The notes under the pieces were generated by a model. That model saw only the letters and a program-made list of their open reading frames with translations, did not search any database and was not told the origin of the DNA. Below are positions 50,955 to 60,508 of a stretch of DNA of 64,000 nt, one piece after another. Within the stretch, counting starts at the first letter, position 1. Every line of letters begins with the position of its first letter. Source of the stretch: Tissierella sp. (GTDB lineage: Bacteria > Bacillota > Clostridia > Tissierellales > Tissierellaceae); the NCBI RefSeq assembly GCF_029266915.1, contig NZ_JARIEF010000082.1, positions 1 to 64,000 on the forward strand. The letters are read 5' to 3'. Position numbers and translations under genes: made by a program.

Positions 50955-53867
50955 TTGAATTTTGAAACTAATAAAATATATAAGGGATTTAAATTCTTAG
51001 AAGAAAAAGATGTCAAAGAAGTAAACTCTACTTATAGACTCTTTATCCATGAAAAAACCGGTGCAAAACTTATCTATCTCTCTAATGAAGATAATAATAA
51101 AGTTTTTACCATAGGCTTTAGAACACCACCTGAAGACAGCACGGGAGCTCCACATATAATTGAACACTCTGTTTTATCAGGTTCAAAAAAATACAGAACT
51201 AAAGAGCCTTTTATGGATTTAATAAAAGGCTCCCTTCAAACTTTTTTAAATGCTATGACTTATCCTGATAAGACAATATATCCTATAGCTAGCAGAAATA
51301 ATAAAGACTTCCAAAATTTAATGGACGTTTATTTAGATGCTGTTTTCAATCCAAGGATATATGATATGCCCGAAATATTTATGCAGGAAGGGTGGCATCA
51401 TGAAATAACTGATAAGGATAGCCCTATAGAATATAAAGGTGTAGTTTATAACGAAATGCGCGGAGCTTATTCTTCACCTGAGTCACTCTTAACTGAAAGA
51501 ATCTCACAGTCGCTCTTTCCAGATACAATCTACAAATATTCATCTGGAGGTGATCCATATTCTATACCAGACCTTAGCTATGAGAATTTTTTAGATTTCC
51601 ACAGCAAATACTATCACCCTTCAAATAGTTATATCTATCTTTATGGAGATGGGGATGTATTAGAACACCTTGAATATATAGATAATGAATATCTCAGTTC
51701 TTATGATAAGAAAGAAATAGATACGGAAATAAAACTTCAAGAGCCTTTGAAAAGTTCTTTAGTAGAATACTATCCTATTTCTGGTGAAGAAAGCGATGAA
51801 AACCGTGACTATCTTGCTCTTAACTTTGTACTTGGAAACGCAACTGATAAAAAAGATAATCTAATGAATGACATACTAAATGATATACTGATAAACTCAT
51901 CTGCAGCCCCTCTAAAAGAGGCACTTATAGATGCTGGAATAGGAGAAGATATACTAGGATTCTCATCTGGAGGAATTCAGCCTACCTTTAGTATAATTGC
52001 TAAAAATGCAAAGGAAGATCAAAAAGATAAATTTAAAGAAATAATATTAGATACCTTAAAAGATCTTATAAAGGATGGAATAGATAAAAAGCTTATCGAA
52101 GCTACTATAAACAAATTAGAATATAGTTTAAGAGAAGCTGGTGGATACTCAACGGTTGGTATACTTTACGGATTTAACATCTTTGATAGCTGGTTATACG
52201 ATGGAGACCCACTAGCCAACTTAGAATATGAAGAAACTCTTACCTTCTTTAGAGAAGCTTTAAAAACTAGTTATTATGAAGACTATATAGAAGAACACTT
52301 TATGAAAAATGTTCATAATTCCATGGTAGTACTAAAACCTCAAAAAGGTTTAGCAGAAGAAAAAGATCTTGTTCTCACTGAAAGATTAGCAGCTTACAAA
52401 GCTTCTTTATCTCAAGATGAACTGGATAGTTTAATCGAAAAAAATAAAGCACTGGAAAAATTCCAGTTATCTGAAGACACTATAGAAGATAAAAATACTA
52501 TACCAAAACTTTCAATAGATGATGTAAATAGTACACCTCTTCATATAGATCAAGAAGTTTACAATGAAGAAGATATTACTCTGATTCATCATGATCTATT
52601 TACAAGCGGCATAACTTACCTCGACTTAGTGTTTGATTTAAAGCATATCGATAAGGAGTTAGTTCCTTATATAAGCTTATTAACCCAGTTACTTGGAAGT
52701 ATAGATACTAAAAACTATAAATATGGAGATCTCTCCAATGAAATTTATATAAACACAGGCGGAATATACTTTAGTGCCACTGCTCTGAGTGATAATAAGT
52801 CTGATAACTACTATCCAAAGCTTATAGTGAGCAGTAAAGTTATAAGAACAAAAACAACTGAGCTCTTTAAGCTTATAAAAGAACTTATAAACAACACTAA
52901 AATTGAAGATAAGAAAAGAATAAAAGAGATTATAAATCAAATAAAATCAAGAATAGAAATGAATATATTCTCCTCAGGCAATGCAGTAGCTCAAGGAAGA
53001 GTGAATTCTTATTTCTCTGAGGTAGGCAAATATTTAGAACTTCTTTCAGGACTTGACTTCTTATGGTTTATAGACGATTTAGCTAAAAACTTTGATCAAG
53101 ACTCTGATGAGATCTTGTCTAATCTGCAAAAAGTTTATGATTTAGTATTTAATAAAAACAATATGATAGTAAATGTTACAGGCGAAAAAGAAGATCTAGA
53201 ATTAGTAAAAGAAAACTTTAATATTGTAAAAGATATATTAAAAGAAGACAAACACCAAGAAGCTAAGCTAGATTTAAAGGTAGAACGATTAAACGAAGGT
53301 ATCATGTCCTCATCCAATGTTCAGTATGTTTCTAAAGGATACAATTTAAAGAAACTTGGCTATGAATATAATGGAACCATGGCTGTACTATCTACTATCT
53401 TAAGCAGAGACTATCTTCATAACTGGATAAGAGCAAAAGGTGGAGCATATGGAGCAGGTATAAGCTTCAACCGCAAGGGTGACGTTTCAACCTACTCCTA
53501 TAGAGACCCTAATCTGGTAGATACTCTTAAAGTTTATGATGGATTATCTGATTATCTTAAGAATATAAAATTAAATAAAGAAGATCTTACCACATATGTA
53601 ATAGGCACCATGAATAAATTAGATCCTCCTTTAACAGCTTCTCAAAAAGGTCAAATTGGTCTGAGCCGTTATATAACTAATTTGGCGTTTGAAGATGTTA
53701 AAAAACAAATGGAAGAAGTTTTATCTACCAGTGAAGATCAAATCAAAGGATATGCAGTTTTGTTAGATGAAATAATGAAAGAAAATTATATATGTGTATT
53801 TGGTAATGAAAATAAAATAAAAGAAAACAAGGAAGTATTTTTAAATCTAGTAGCATTAAAAAAATAA
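50955..53867 (+). CDS. M16C metallopeptidase (PreP/Cym1-like, insulinase family)
   Basis: A 970-residue zinc peptidase with the inverted motif H67-x-x-E70-H71 (PHIIEHSVLSGS) and third ligand E167 (VVYNEMRGAYSS), followed by two further M16 half-domains and the M16C_assoc linker, ending in a domain with the R/Y pair (GGAYGAGISFNRKG). Cytosolic members degrade peptides up to medium size in a closed chamber. TTG start is supported by AGGAGG seven bases upstream. Single gene, sigma-A type -10 ahead. Confidence 0.93.
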   Translation: MNFETNKIYKGFKFLEEKDVKEVNSTYRLFIHEKTGAKLIYLSNEDNNKVFTIGFRTPPEDSTGAPHIIEHSVLSGSKKYRTKEPFMDLIKGSLQTFLNAMTYPDKTIYPIASRNNKDFQNLMDVYLDAVFNPRIYDMPEIFMQEGWHHEITDKDSPIEYKGVVYNEMRGAYSSPESLLTERISQSLFPDTIYKYSSGGDPYSIPDLSYENFLDFHSKYYHPSNSYIYLYGDGDVLEHLEYIDNEYLSSYDKKEIDTEIKLQEPLKSSLVEYYPISGEESDENRDYLALNFVLGNATDKKDNLMNDILNDILINSSAAPLKEALIDAGIGEDILGFSSGGIQPTFSIIAKNAKEDQKDKFKEIILDTLKDLIKDGIDKKLIEATINKLEYSLREAGGYSTVGILYGFNIFDSWLYDGDPLANLEYEETLTFFREALKTSYYEDYIEEHFMKNVHNSMVVLKPQKGLAEEKDLVLTERLAAYKASLSQDELDSLIEKNKALEKFQLSEDTIEDKNTIPKLSIDDVNSTPLHIDQEVYNEEDITLIHHDLFTSGITYLDLVFDLKHIDKELVPYISLLTQLLGSIDTKNYKYGDLSNEIYINTGGIYFSATALSDNKSDNYYPKLIVSSKVIRTKTTELFKLIKELINNTKIEDKKRIKEIINQIKSRIEMNIFSSGNAVAQGRVNSYFSEVGKYLELLSGLDFLWFIDDLAKNFDQDSDEILSNLQKVYDLVFNKNNMIVNVTGEKEDLELVKENFNIVKDILKEDKHQEAKLDLKVERLNEGIMSSSNVQYVSKGYNLKKLGYEYNGTMAVLSTILSRDYLHNWIRAKGGAYGAGISFNRKGDVSTYSYRDPNLVDTLKVYDGLSDYLKNIKLNKEDLTTYVIGTMNKLDPPLTASQKGQIGLSRYITNLAFEDVKKQMEEVLSTSEDQIKGYAVLLDEIMKENYICVFGNENKIKENKEVFLNLVALKK

Positions 53868-53904
53868 AAAAACTGCATCGCCTTAGTGGCGATGCAGTTT
53901 TTTA
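53868..53904. terminator. Bidirectional terminator after the M16C peptidase
   Basis: AAAAAACTGCATCGCC and GGCGATGCAGTTTTTT form a 16-bp stem around TTAGT. Confidence 0.92.
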
Positions 53905-53943
53905 TAATAACTTTAATATTTTTCTAATTAATTTTACTTATTC

Positions 53944-54816
53944 TTATTTAAATATTGAATTGAAAAAGTTCTGTATAGCATCAAATATTTTTGCTAACCA
54001 TCCCTTTACCTCTTCATTGTTTTTTAAAGTATCATCTAGTTTTTGTCCTATATCCTTGAGTTGATCTTTTATAGTTTCTGTATTTAGATCAAGATTTGAT
54101 ATTTTCTCCATAAGACCACCTATTTTTTCAAGTTGTTCCGTCTTTAGTGTAATATCAAGTTTAGCTGCTATTTCTATTATTATTTTTTTAATTTCTTCAG
54201 GATCTTTTACTCCCTTTTCAATTATCTGCTCTTTTACCTCTTTAATAAGTTCTGCTGCCTTATCTTGCCCTACCTCTTCTCCAAGTTCACCTACTCTTAC
54301 TACTTCCTCATTGGCAACCTTCTTTTGGTCTTCATCTATAGTTTCACCTGTAGCTTTTTCAAAAGCTTTTAATATACCTGTAAGGGCTCCTGTTCCTGAA
54401 ACTGGGAATGGCGCAGCTGCTATTACCTTGGCATTTGTAACTCCTGCTGTAGCAAGGGCACTTGCATACATTTCTTTTGTTACCCAAGAAATATTATGTG
54501 TCTCTACTTCTATACCTGAACCTTCTTCTAATAGTTCTACATAAGCCGAACTCATAGTTATCTTTCCGAGTTGTTCTTCAGAAGCAACTCCCTCTAAATA
54601 CTGTCTTTCTTCTTGGTTATTTACCTCTATAATAGTCGTCTTATCCTTGTCCACTTTAAATATTTCTAATATCTGCTTTCTCTGCGCTTCATCTAAATTT
54701 TTTCCAAGTGTAACTACGGTATCGCTATCTGCATAAGCAAAACTTCCCATAATACCTATTATAAATATAAAAGACAAAATCATACTTATAGTTTTCATTG
54801 TTTTATTGTTTTTCAT
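53944..54816 (-). CDS. DUF1002 exported protein
   Basis: A signal peptide (MKTISMILSFIFIIGIMGSFAYA) is followed by the DUF1002 region: VVTLGKNLDEAQRKQILEIF, the LEGVASEEQLGKITMSSAYVE segment and AAPFPVSGTGALTGILKAFE. The C-terminal third is predicted helical (LDLNTETIKDQLKDIGQKLDD). Function unknown; Bacillus YpuA is a relative. ATG with AGAGGTG. Confidence 0.88.
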   Translation of the reverse strand: MKNNKTMKTISMILSFIFIIGIMGSFAYADSDTVVTLGKNLDEAQRKQILEIFKVDKDKTTIIEVNNQEERQYLEGVASEEQLGKITMSSAYVELLEEGSGIEVETHNISWVTKEMYASALATAGVTNAKVIAAAPFPVSGTGALTGILKAFEKATGETIDEDQKKVANEEVVRVGELGEEVGQDKAAELIKEVKEQIIEKGVKDPEEIKKIIIEIAAKLDITLKTEQLEKIGGLMEKISNLDLNTETIKDQLKDIGQKLDDTLKNNEEVKGWLAKIFDAIQNFFNSIFK

Positions 54817-54885
54817 TTTGCACCTCTTCTAATATTTTATTTACTCCTACTCTTAATTTTATCATATATCCAGATTTAATCCTAT

Positions 54886-55461
54886 TTAATTTTCAATTTT
54901 AAAAGTTTCAATTATACCTGGGACTTCCTCTACCATTTTACTTATAGTTCGTAAGTATTTATCATTTTCTTCTTCCAAAACATCTACTGGAGGTTCCATA
55001 GCCTGAAGGTAGGCGTAAGTTTTTCCACCCTTTTCTGCTATATAGATTAAAAATGGATCATCCCACTCTTCATACTTTATAGTTTCATCAAATATAATTA
55101 CAGTAAATATATTACTATATATATCTCCATCTTCAAAGTTAAAACTTACACTTGTGCTCACCTCATCAAACCAAGCTTCCTCCTCTATTTTATAAGAACC
55201 TGACCACCAGCCTGGCAACCTTAAATTAAAACCATGGCCAGTATTTTCATATAAAACATCTTCTTGCTTAGGAGATTCTTCTATCGGAACTTTAACCTCT
55301 TCTCCTTGAGGTTCTTCCTTAGATATATCTTCTTTTATATCTATGTCAGGCTTATTATCAGGATTTACAGCATCTCCACTAGCCCCATCTTTATCTCTAA
55401 CACATCCATGCATTACAAGTATACTAAAACTCAATCCTAATATTATTAATAACTTTTTCAT
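54886..55461 (-). CDS. Putative lipoprotein, unknown function
   Basis: GGGGG seven bases upstream selects ATG 55461, giving a signal peptide with a lipobox (ILVMHGC). An acidic, Pro/Glu-rich linker of about 50 residues precedes a globular domain (NTGHGFNLRLPGWWSGSYKIEEEAWFDEVS) that resembles lipoprotein domains of unknown function found in Firmicutes. The track's 16 extra residues lack a ribosome-binding site. Lies 70 bases upstream of the DUF1002 gene. Confidence 0.75.
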   Translation of the reverse strand: MKKLLIILGLSFSILVMHGCVRDKDGASGDAVNPDNKPDIDIKEDISKEEPQGEEVKVPIEESPKQEDVLYENTGHGFNLRLPGWWSGSYKIEEEAWFDEVSTSVSFNFEDGDIYSNIFTVIIFDETIKYEEWDDPFLIYIAEKGGKTYAYLQAMEPPVDVLEEENDKYLRTISKMVEEVPGIIETFKIEN

Positions 55462-55618
55462 ACTGCTTCCCCCTAGATGATAAACAACAATTTGACTTCT
55501 TATATACATAGTTTACCCAATTAATTGGAATTATTTCTTATAAATCCATATTGTAACCTTTGTAACCTTTTTGGGGGAAGCTATTTATAATATTAAGTTT
55601 TATGAACGCCTCTATAGT

Positions 55619-56056
55619 TTACTCTTGCTCTTGGTCTTGGTCTTTACTTTTCTTTTTTTTCTTCCTTATTTTTTCATTTATATCTTTTAATAAATTTTCA
55701 TCATAATCTCCAAAGAGATCTTTTAATTTTGATTTAGATTTTTCCTTCGACTCTTCATCTATATACATAGCAACTACTCCTATAGCAGCAATCAGAACTG
55801 TCAGGTCGTCTGTATATCCTGCCATAGGTATAAAGTCAGGTATCAGGTCTATCGGCAATATAAAGTATCCTAGAGAGCCCATGACTAATGCTTTTAATTT
55901 TTTAGGCAAGCTTGGGTTTTGCAGAGTATAAAACAGCAGTAATCCTACATAGATTACATTTATACCAGCTGCTTTTGCATAATTAAGAACCTTCTCTAAA
56001 AAATCTTTATCACTGTAATGTTTAGCATATTCTTTTATTTTTTCTATATTTTTCAT
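55619..56056 (-). CDS. YkvA family protein (DUF1232), second copy
   Basis: The canonical domain motif LGYFILPIDLIPDFIPMAGYTDDLTVLIAAIGVV is preserved, followed by a highly charged tail of Lys and Glu/Gln repeats. Function unknown. GGAGGG precedes the ATG. About 40% shorter in the N-terminal part than the first copy at 44393, and it lacks a sigma-B-like promoter. Confidence 0.85.
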   Translation of the reverse strand: MKNIEKIKEYAKHYSDKDFLEKVLNYAKAAGINVIYVGLLLFYTLQNPSLPKKLKALVMGSLGYFILPIDLIPDFIPMAGYTDDLTVLIAAIGVVAMYIDEESKEKSKSKLKDLFGDYDENLLKDINEKIRKKKKKSKDQDQEQE

Positions 56057-56119
56057 TATTTCCCTCCATCTCAGTTTTTATAGTTCTTAGGTCTATTATA
56101 TAATATTTATAGGATTTAA

Positions 56120-56153
56120 AAAAGGCTTTGATTTCTTTAAACCAAAGCCTTTT
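56120..56153 (-). terminator. Terminator of the class I aldolase gene
   Basis: AAAAGGCTTTG and CAAAGCCTTTT pair around a 12-base loop; six T follow on the minus strand. Confidence 0.88.
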
Positions 56154-56207
56154 ACTATAATTATTTTGTTTTATACTAAATTTATTTTTATAGAAGCACC
56201 ACTAAGC

Positions 56208-57095
56208 TTATATAATTGATGCATTATAAATCTCTTCTACAGCGGTAGATAGAGTTTTATCAAATTCTTTTTCATCTTGATCTACATTTATATCTGAAAG
56301 AAGTGCTCTTGAAAAACTAGCTATAAGTCCCGGATTCTTCTCCAACAATCTGACAGACTCCTCTCTACTGTATCCTCCTGAAAGAGCTACTACTCTCATA
56401 ACTTGAGGATGCGCTATAAGTTCAGCAAAGAAATCATCTTTAGTTGGTATTGAAAGTTTTAACATTACTATTTCATCTTTAGATAGTTTATCAAGATGCT
56501 TTAATATTTCTTCTTTCATAATCTTTTCAGATTCTTCTTTGTCTTTGCTGTGGATATCAACTTCAGGTTCAAGTATGGGAACTAAACCTTTTTTAATTAT
56601 TTGCTTTCCAACTTCAAACTGTTGGTCTACTATTTTTGCAATAGCTTCTGGATTTGCTTCTTTTATAACAGATCTCATCTTTGTTCCAAATATATTTCTC
56701 TCTACTGCTCTATCTAGTAAATCATCAAGTTCCGGCATTGATTTCATCATTTGAACTCCATTTTCAAGTTCAGCTAAGCCGCTGTCTACTTTCAGTATTG
56801 GAAGAATACCTTTTTTCTCCCATAAATAGTCTCCTGTATACATTCCCTCTATTTTACTGTCCATAGTCTGCTTAAATAGTATAGCAGCTAGAATATGTTC
56901 TGAATCAAAGGCAGGACTTGTTATTATTCTAGTTCTCATTTGATGAACCATATCAAACATTTCTTCATCATTGCTATACTTATCTTCCGTAACTCCATAT
57001 CCCAATAATGCCTTTGGAGTAGATCCTCCACTTTGGTCTAACGCAGCAATAAATCCTTTACCATTTCTCATCTTATCCATTTTTTTCTTATCCAT
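56208..57095 (-). CDS. fda: Fructose-bisphosphate aldolase, class I
   Basis: Schiff-base aldolase of the bacterial single-domain class I group (Fda), cleaving fructose-1,6-bisphosphate. [17 protein letters not shown] at the N-terminus, LPILKVDSG (Schiff-base region), [10 protein letters not shown] and MLKLSIPT, with GGYSREESV near the end, match the family; 295 residues is the usual length. ATG with AGGAGTG. Confidence 0.92.
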   Translation of the reverse strand: MDKKKMDKMRNGKGFIAALDQSGGSTPKALLGYGVTEDKYSNDEEMFDMVHQMRTRIITSPAFDSEHILAAILFKQTMDSKIEGMYTGDYLWEKKGILPILKVDSGLAELENGVQMMKSMPELDDLLDRAVERNIFGTKMRSVIKEANPEAIAKIVDQQFEVGKQIIKKGLVPILEPEVDIHSKDKEESEKIMKEEILKHLDKLSKDEIVMLKLSIPTKDDFFAELIAHPQVMRVVALSGGYSREESVRLLEKNPGLIASFSRALLSDINVDQDEKEFDKTLSTAVEEIYNASII

Positions 57096-57319
57096 TTATT
57101 ACACTCCTTTTTTTTATACATCTATATAATCTTTTTTATGCATCTACATAATCTAATGTTTTATATATTATTTAGTTTTCTTTACCCTATCTACACTTAT
57201 ACCCAATTAATAGAAGTATAATTATAAAAGATACAAGTTAGATTTTTATCTTTCAATAATGCATATCGGTTTTGAAATAATAACTTTCATTCAAATTTCA
57301 TAAAGTAACTTCTATTTCA

Positions 57320-57348
57320 TTGTCTTTACATCCTCTATTTGGTATTAT
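57320..57348 (+). promoter_or_regulatory. Sigma-A promoter of the RsmH-like gene
   Basis: TTGTCT (57320-57325), 17 bases, TATTAT (57343-57348), leaving a leader of about 20 bases. Confidence 0.6.
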
Positions 57349-57373
57349 TAGGTATGGAAGGTGGTAGAAAATA

Positions 57374-58432
57374 ATGGACAAGCAAGATAAAAGCGAAATT
57401 AAACATAAAAGACGTGTCAGATATAAAGGAACTCATCCTAAAAAGTTTAAAGATAAGTATAAAGAACTCAATCCAGAAGAATATCCAGATACTGTAGAGA
57501 GGGTAATGCAAAAAGGCAGTACACCAGCAGGTATGCACAGATCAATTTGTGTAGAAGAAATCTTAGAGTTTTTAGAAATAACTCCAGGACAAACAGGACT
57601 TGACGCAACTCTAGGTTATGGAGGACACACACTTGAGATGCTTAAATGTTTAGATTCTAAGGGATCACTTTACGCAACTGATGTAGACCCAATTGAGCTA
57701 CCTAAAACCCAACAAAGATTAAAAGAGTTAGGCTATGGTCCTGAAATATTAAAAGTCCGTCAAATGAATTTTTCAGATATTGATAAAATAGTTGAAGAAT
57801 CAGGACCTCTTGATTTCATCTTAGCTGACCTTGGAGTATCCTCTATGCAGATAGACAATCCGGAGAGAGGATTTTCTTTTAAAACTGAAGGTCCGCTTGA
57901 TTTAAGATTGAACCCCAAAGAAGGAGAATCTGCATCAGAGAGACTAATGCATTTTTCTGAAGATGAACTAGAAGGTATGCTAATAGAAAATGCAGATGAA
58001 CCTCATGCTAGAAAAATATCTAAAGCTATAATAAAGCATATTAATAAGGGTAGGTCAATAGATACAACCACTGATCTTCAAGAAATAATAACCGAAGCTT
58101 TAAGCTTTATACCTGAGAATAAAAGAGATAATGAAATTAAGAAATCATGCCAAAGATCTTTTCAAGCCTTGAGAATAGACATCAATGATGAATTTGAGGT
58201 CCTCTATGAGTTCTTAGAGAAGATACCAGCAGCACTAGCTCCAGGCGGTAGAGTAGCTATATTATCCTTCCACTCAGGAGAAGATAGATTAGTAAAAAAA
58301 TCTTTTAAGTATTTCTCTCGTCAAGGGCTCTATAGTGAAATAGCTCCTAAGCCTATAAGGCCAAGTGCAGAAGAATCGGCCTCTAACGGCCGGGCAAGAT
58401 CTGCAAAACTTCGTTGGGCTATCAAGGCTTAA
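57374..58432 (+). CDS. RsmH-like 16S rRNA (cytosine-N4)-methyltransferase, with N-terminal extension
   Basis: The AdoMet-binding DATLGYGGHT (residues 77-86), TDVDPIEL, ADLGVSSMQID, RGFSFKTEGPLDLRLN and RSFQALRIDIN are those of RsmH/MraW, which methylates C1402 of 16S rRNA. Two things are odd: it is far from a division (dcw) cluster, and a basic Lys/Arg-rich extension of about 50 residues precedes the usual start (GMHRSICVEEIL replaces HVPVLLNEV). It may be a second RsmH-like enzyme with another target. ATG with GGTGG; alternative start codons are not supported. Confidence 0.8.
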   Translation: MDKQDKSEIKHKRRVRYKGTHPKKFKDKYKELNPEEYPDTVERVMQKGSTPAGMHRSICVEEILEFLEITPGQTGLDATLGYGGHTLEMLKCLDSKGSLYATDVDPIELPKTQQRLKELGYGPEILKVRQMNFSDIDKIVEESGPLDFILADLGVSSMQIDNPERGFSFKTEGPLDLRLNPKEGESASERLMHFSEDELEGMLIENADEPHARKISKAIIKHINKGRSIDTTTDLQEIITEALSFIPENKRDNEIKKSCQRSFQALRIDINDEFEVLYEFLEKIPAALAPGGRVAILSFHSGEDRLVKKSFKYFSRQGLYSEIAPKPIRPSAEESASNGRARSAKLRWAIKA

Positions 58433-58460
58433 ATAAAACTTTAAACAAATTTTCTATAAA

Positions 58461-58517
58461 AAAAGACTTCTTCTATATTAAATTATTATTTAATATATAT
58501 ACAATAGGGAAGTCTTT
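58461..58517 (+). terminator. Terminator of the RsmH-like gene
   Basis: AAAGACTTC and GAAGTCTTT form the outer stem; an inner TATTAAAT/ATTTAATA pair extends it. Confidence 0.65.
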
Positions 58518-58751
58518 CGCTTTATTTAAAAGCTCTTGTAATAATTCTTTGTTTAAATCATCTTAACTATTCTTTTAAAAGAAAATCTTATTATTCTCTA
58601 TTGATTATTTAATGATTAACGAGTAATATATAATAGCTAGATTTAAATAATTACTTAATTTAAAATTCAAGTAAATTGGCATAATAGGAAGTCTGATATA
58701 TAGGTAAAAGACCTATATATATTTAACGCTAAATTCTATAAGGGGATGTTT
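58518..58751 (+). other. Leader region of the MASE3 phosphatase gene with a 10-bp hairpin
   Basis: Between the terminator and the start codon lies an AT-rich leader. ATATATAGGT (58696-58705) and ACCTATATAT (58711-58720) make a perfect 10-bp hairpin with a 5-base loop, about 20 bases before the ribosome-binding site AGGGG. CATAAT at 58680 is a possible -10. Hairpin function is unknown. Confidence 0.45.
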
Positions 58752-60437
58752 ATGGATACATACAAGAGAAGATTTCTAGATATCTTTAAAATCTACAAAA
58801 AAATAGCTTTTGTATTTGTTTTTTCAATAGCTATTTATATTTTAGCCGCAATTTTCAACAATTCATTTGGTAAGATTATGCCAGAAGCAAGTTTTTTAAC
58901 TTGGCATACTTTATTTGAATTTGCCAGCATCCTGGTCTCTTTCTCTATCTTTTCAGTCACTTACTTTATATATGAAGAGTCTAGAAGTTTGAGAATGCTT
59001 ATATTTGCTTCAGCATTTTTATTGACTGGATGCTTAGATATATTTCATACTTTCAGCTATAAAGGGATGCCATATTTTCTTATAGCTAACGTTACTGCTA
59101 ACAGATCCACTGTTCTATGGATTTTATCTAGATTGCTAGGAAATTTATTGTTTATAGCAGCTATACTTACACCTTCAAAAATAATATCTAATATAAGAAA
59201 AGAATTAGTTGCAGTCATAACAATACTTTTTTCAATTGTATTGGTTTTGTTAGTAACATACTATCCAAACTTATTTCCTACTATGTATATAGAGGGTCAA
59301 GGACTTACTAGAGTTAAAATACTTATAGAATACTTTATAATGCTAATTCTTACAATAGCTTTTATTATTATATCCATTGAATATAATAAAACTAAAGCTA
59401 AAAATGAATTTAAACTGATGCTGGCAATAATATTATTAATCTTCAGCGAATTTGCATTTACAAGTTACGGAAGTATTTATGATGCTTTTAATTATATCGG
59501 TCATCTTTATAAGCTTATAGGCTACAGCATATTATATAAAGCAATATATATTAAGAATGTAATTACTCCCTTTCGAGAAATAAAGCGAACTAAAAATGAA
59601 TTAAAAAAATATTCAGAAAATCTTAATTTCTTAGTAAGTCAAAGAACTAAACAGCTAGAGGATTTAAATAAGGTTCTCCTTAGCGACATAGAATATGCAA
59701 AAGAGATGCAGCTTTGTCTGCTGCCTGAAAAAATGCCGACAAATATGTCCGTTGACTTTAAGGCAGAATACTTGCCTGCTGATAATTTAAGCGGTGATTT
59801 TTATAATGTAGTTAAACTCGATGAAGAAAATATTGCAGTTTATATAGGTGATGTATCAGGTCACGGTATCTCTGCGGCTATGCTTACCGTTTTTGCCTAT
59901 CAAAATGTTATACATTTAAATGAAAAGGATGGAACGGATAAAGAACTTATAGAACCTGGTTTTGTTTTAAAAAATATTTATAATAGTTTTAATGAAACCA
60001 ACATAAATGAAGAAAAGTATATAGTAATGCTCTATGGTATTTATAATACTAGTCATAAGACCTTCCAATATGCATCCGCTGGAATCAATGTAGAACCCTA
60101 TATAATTAAACATTCCGGAGAAGTACATCCTATGAAGGTAAAAGGATTTCCCATCTGCAAGCTTGGAGATATGGTAAATCCATTTTATAAAAATGAAACT
60201 GTACAGCTAGAGATAGGAGACAAGATTTTATTTTATTCAGATGGCTTGGTAGAGGCAAAAAATAAAGAAGGAAAAGATTATGGACAAGAGAAGCTGAAAG
60301 CTTTTTTGGAAAATAATTATACCTTAGGACCGTCTGATCTTAACTCTGCTATAAAGAATGATTTCTTCAAGTTTAAAAACTATAACAAAGAACTTTCCGA
60401 TGATGTAACTTTTTTAACAATGGATATCTTGAAGTAA
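58752..60437 (+). CDS. MASE3 sensor domain fused to SpoIIE-type PP2C phosphatase
   Basis: Residues 1-270 form an eight-segment MASE3-type membrane sensor (WHTLFEFASILVSFSIF, GCLDIFHTFSYKGMPYF); a coiled coil (275-320, KNELKKYSENLNFLVSQRTKQLEDL) leads to a SpoIIE/PP2C domain with metal aspartates in SGDFYN (D349), IGDVSGHG (D367), YSDGLVEA and DDVTFL. Such proteins (RsbU, RsbP) dephosphorylate anti-anti-sigma factors like RsbV. Sigma-B-like promoters are frequent in this window, so it could feed that pathway; no rsb genes are adjacent. AGGGG with six bases spacing selects ATG 58752. Confidence 0.88.
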   Translation: MDTYKRRFLDIFKIYKKIAFVFVFSIAIYILAAIFNNSFGKIMPEASFLTWHTLFEFASILVSFSIFSVTYFIYEESRSLRMLIFASAFLLTGCLDIFHTFSYKGMPYFLIANVTANRSTVLWILSRLLGNLLFIAAILTPSKIISNIRKELVAVITILFSIVLVLLVTYYPNLFPTMYIEGQGLTRVKILIEYFIMLILTIAFIIISIEYNKTKAKNEFKLMLAIILLIFSEFAFTSYGSIYDAFNYIGHLYKLIGYSILYKAIYIKNVITPFREIKRTKNELKKYSENLNFLVSQRTKQLEDLNKVLLSDIEYAKEMQLCLLPEKMPTNMSVDFKAEYLPADNLSGDFYNVVKLDEENIAVYIGDVSGHGISAAMLTVFAYQNVIHLNEKDGTDKELIEPGFVLKNIYNSFNETNINEEKYIVMLYGIYNTSHKTFQYASAGINVEPYIIKHSGEVHPMKVKGFPICKLGDMVNPFYKNETVQLEIGDKILFYSDGLVEAKNKEGKDYGQEKLKAFLENNYTLGPSDLNSAIKNDFFKFKNYNKELSDDVTFLTMDILK

Positions 60438-60463
60438 AATTAAGTTTTAAGTAGAATTATTTA

Positions 60464-60500
60464 AAAAAAGATATGGCAAATTTCTAAGCCATATCTTTTT
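60464..60500. terminator. Bidirectional terminator between phosphatase and cphA
   Basis: AAAAAGATATGGC and GCCATATCTTTTT form the stem around a 10-base loop with A- and T-runs. Confidence 0.85.
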
Positions 60501-60508
60501 TATTTTAA

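Noticed and set aside
58675-58690. Sigma-54 promoter (TTGGCA near 58676) ahead of the MASE3 phosphatase
   Set aside because: The -12 GC element of the consensus is missing.
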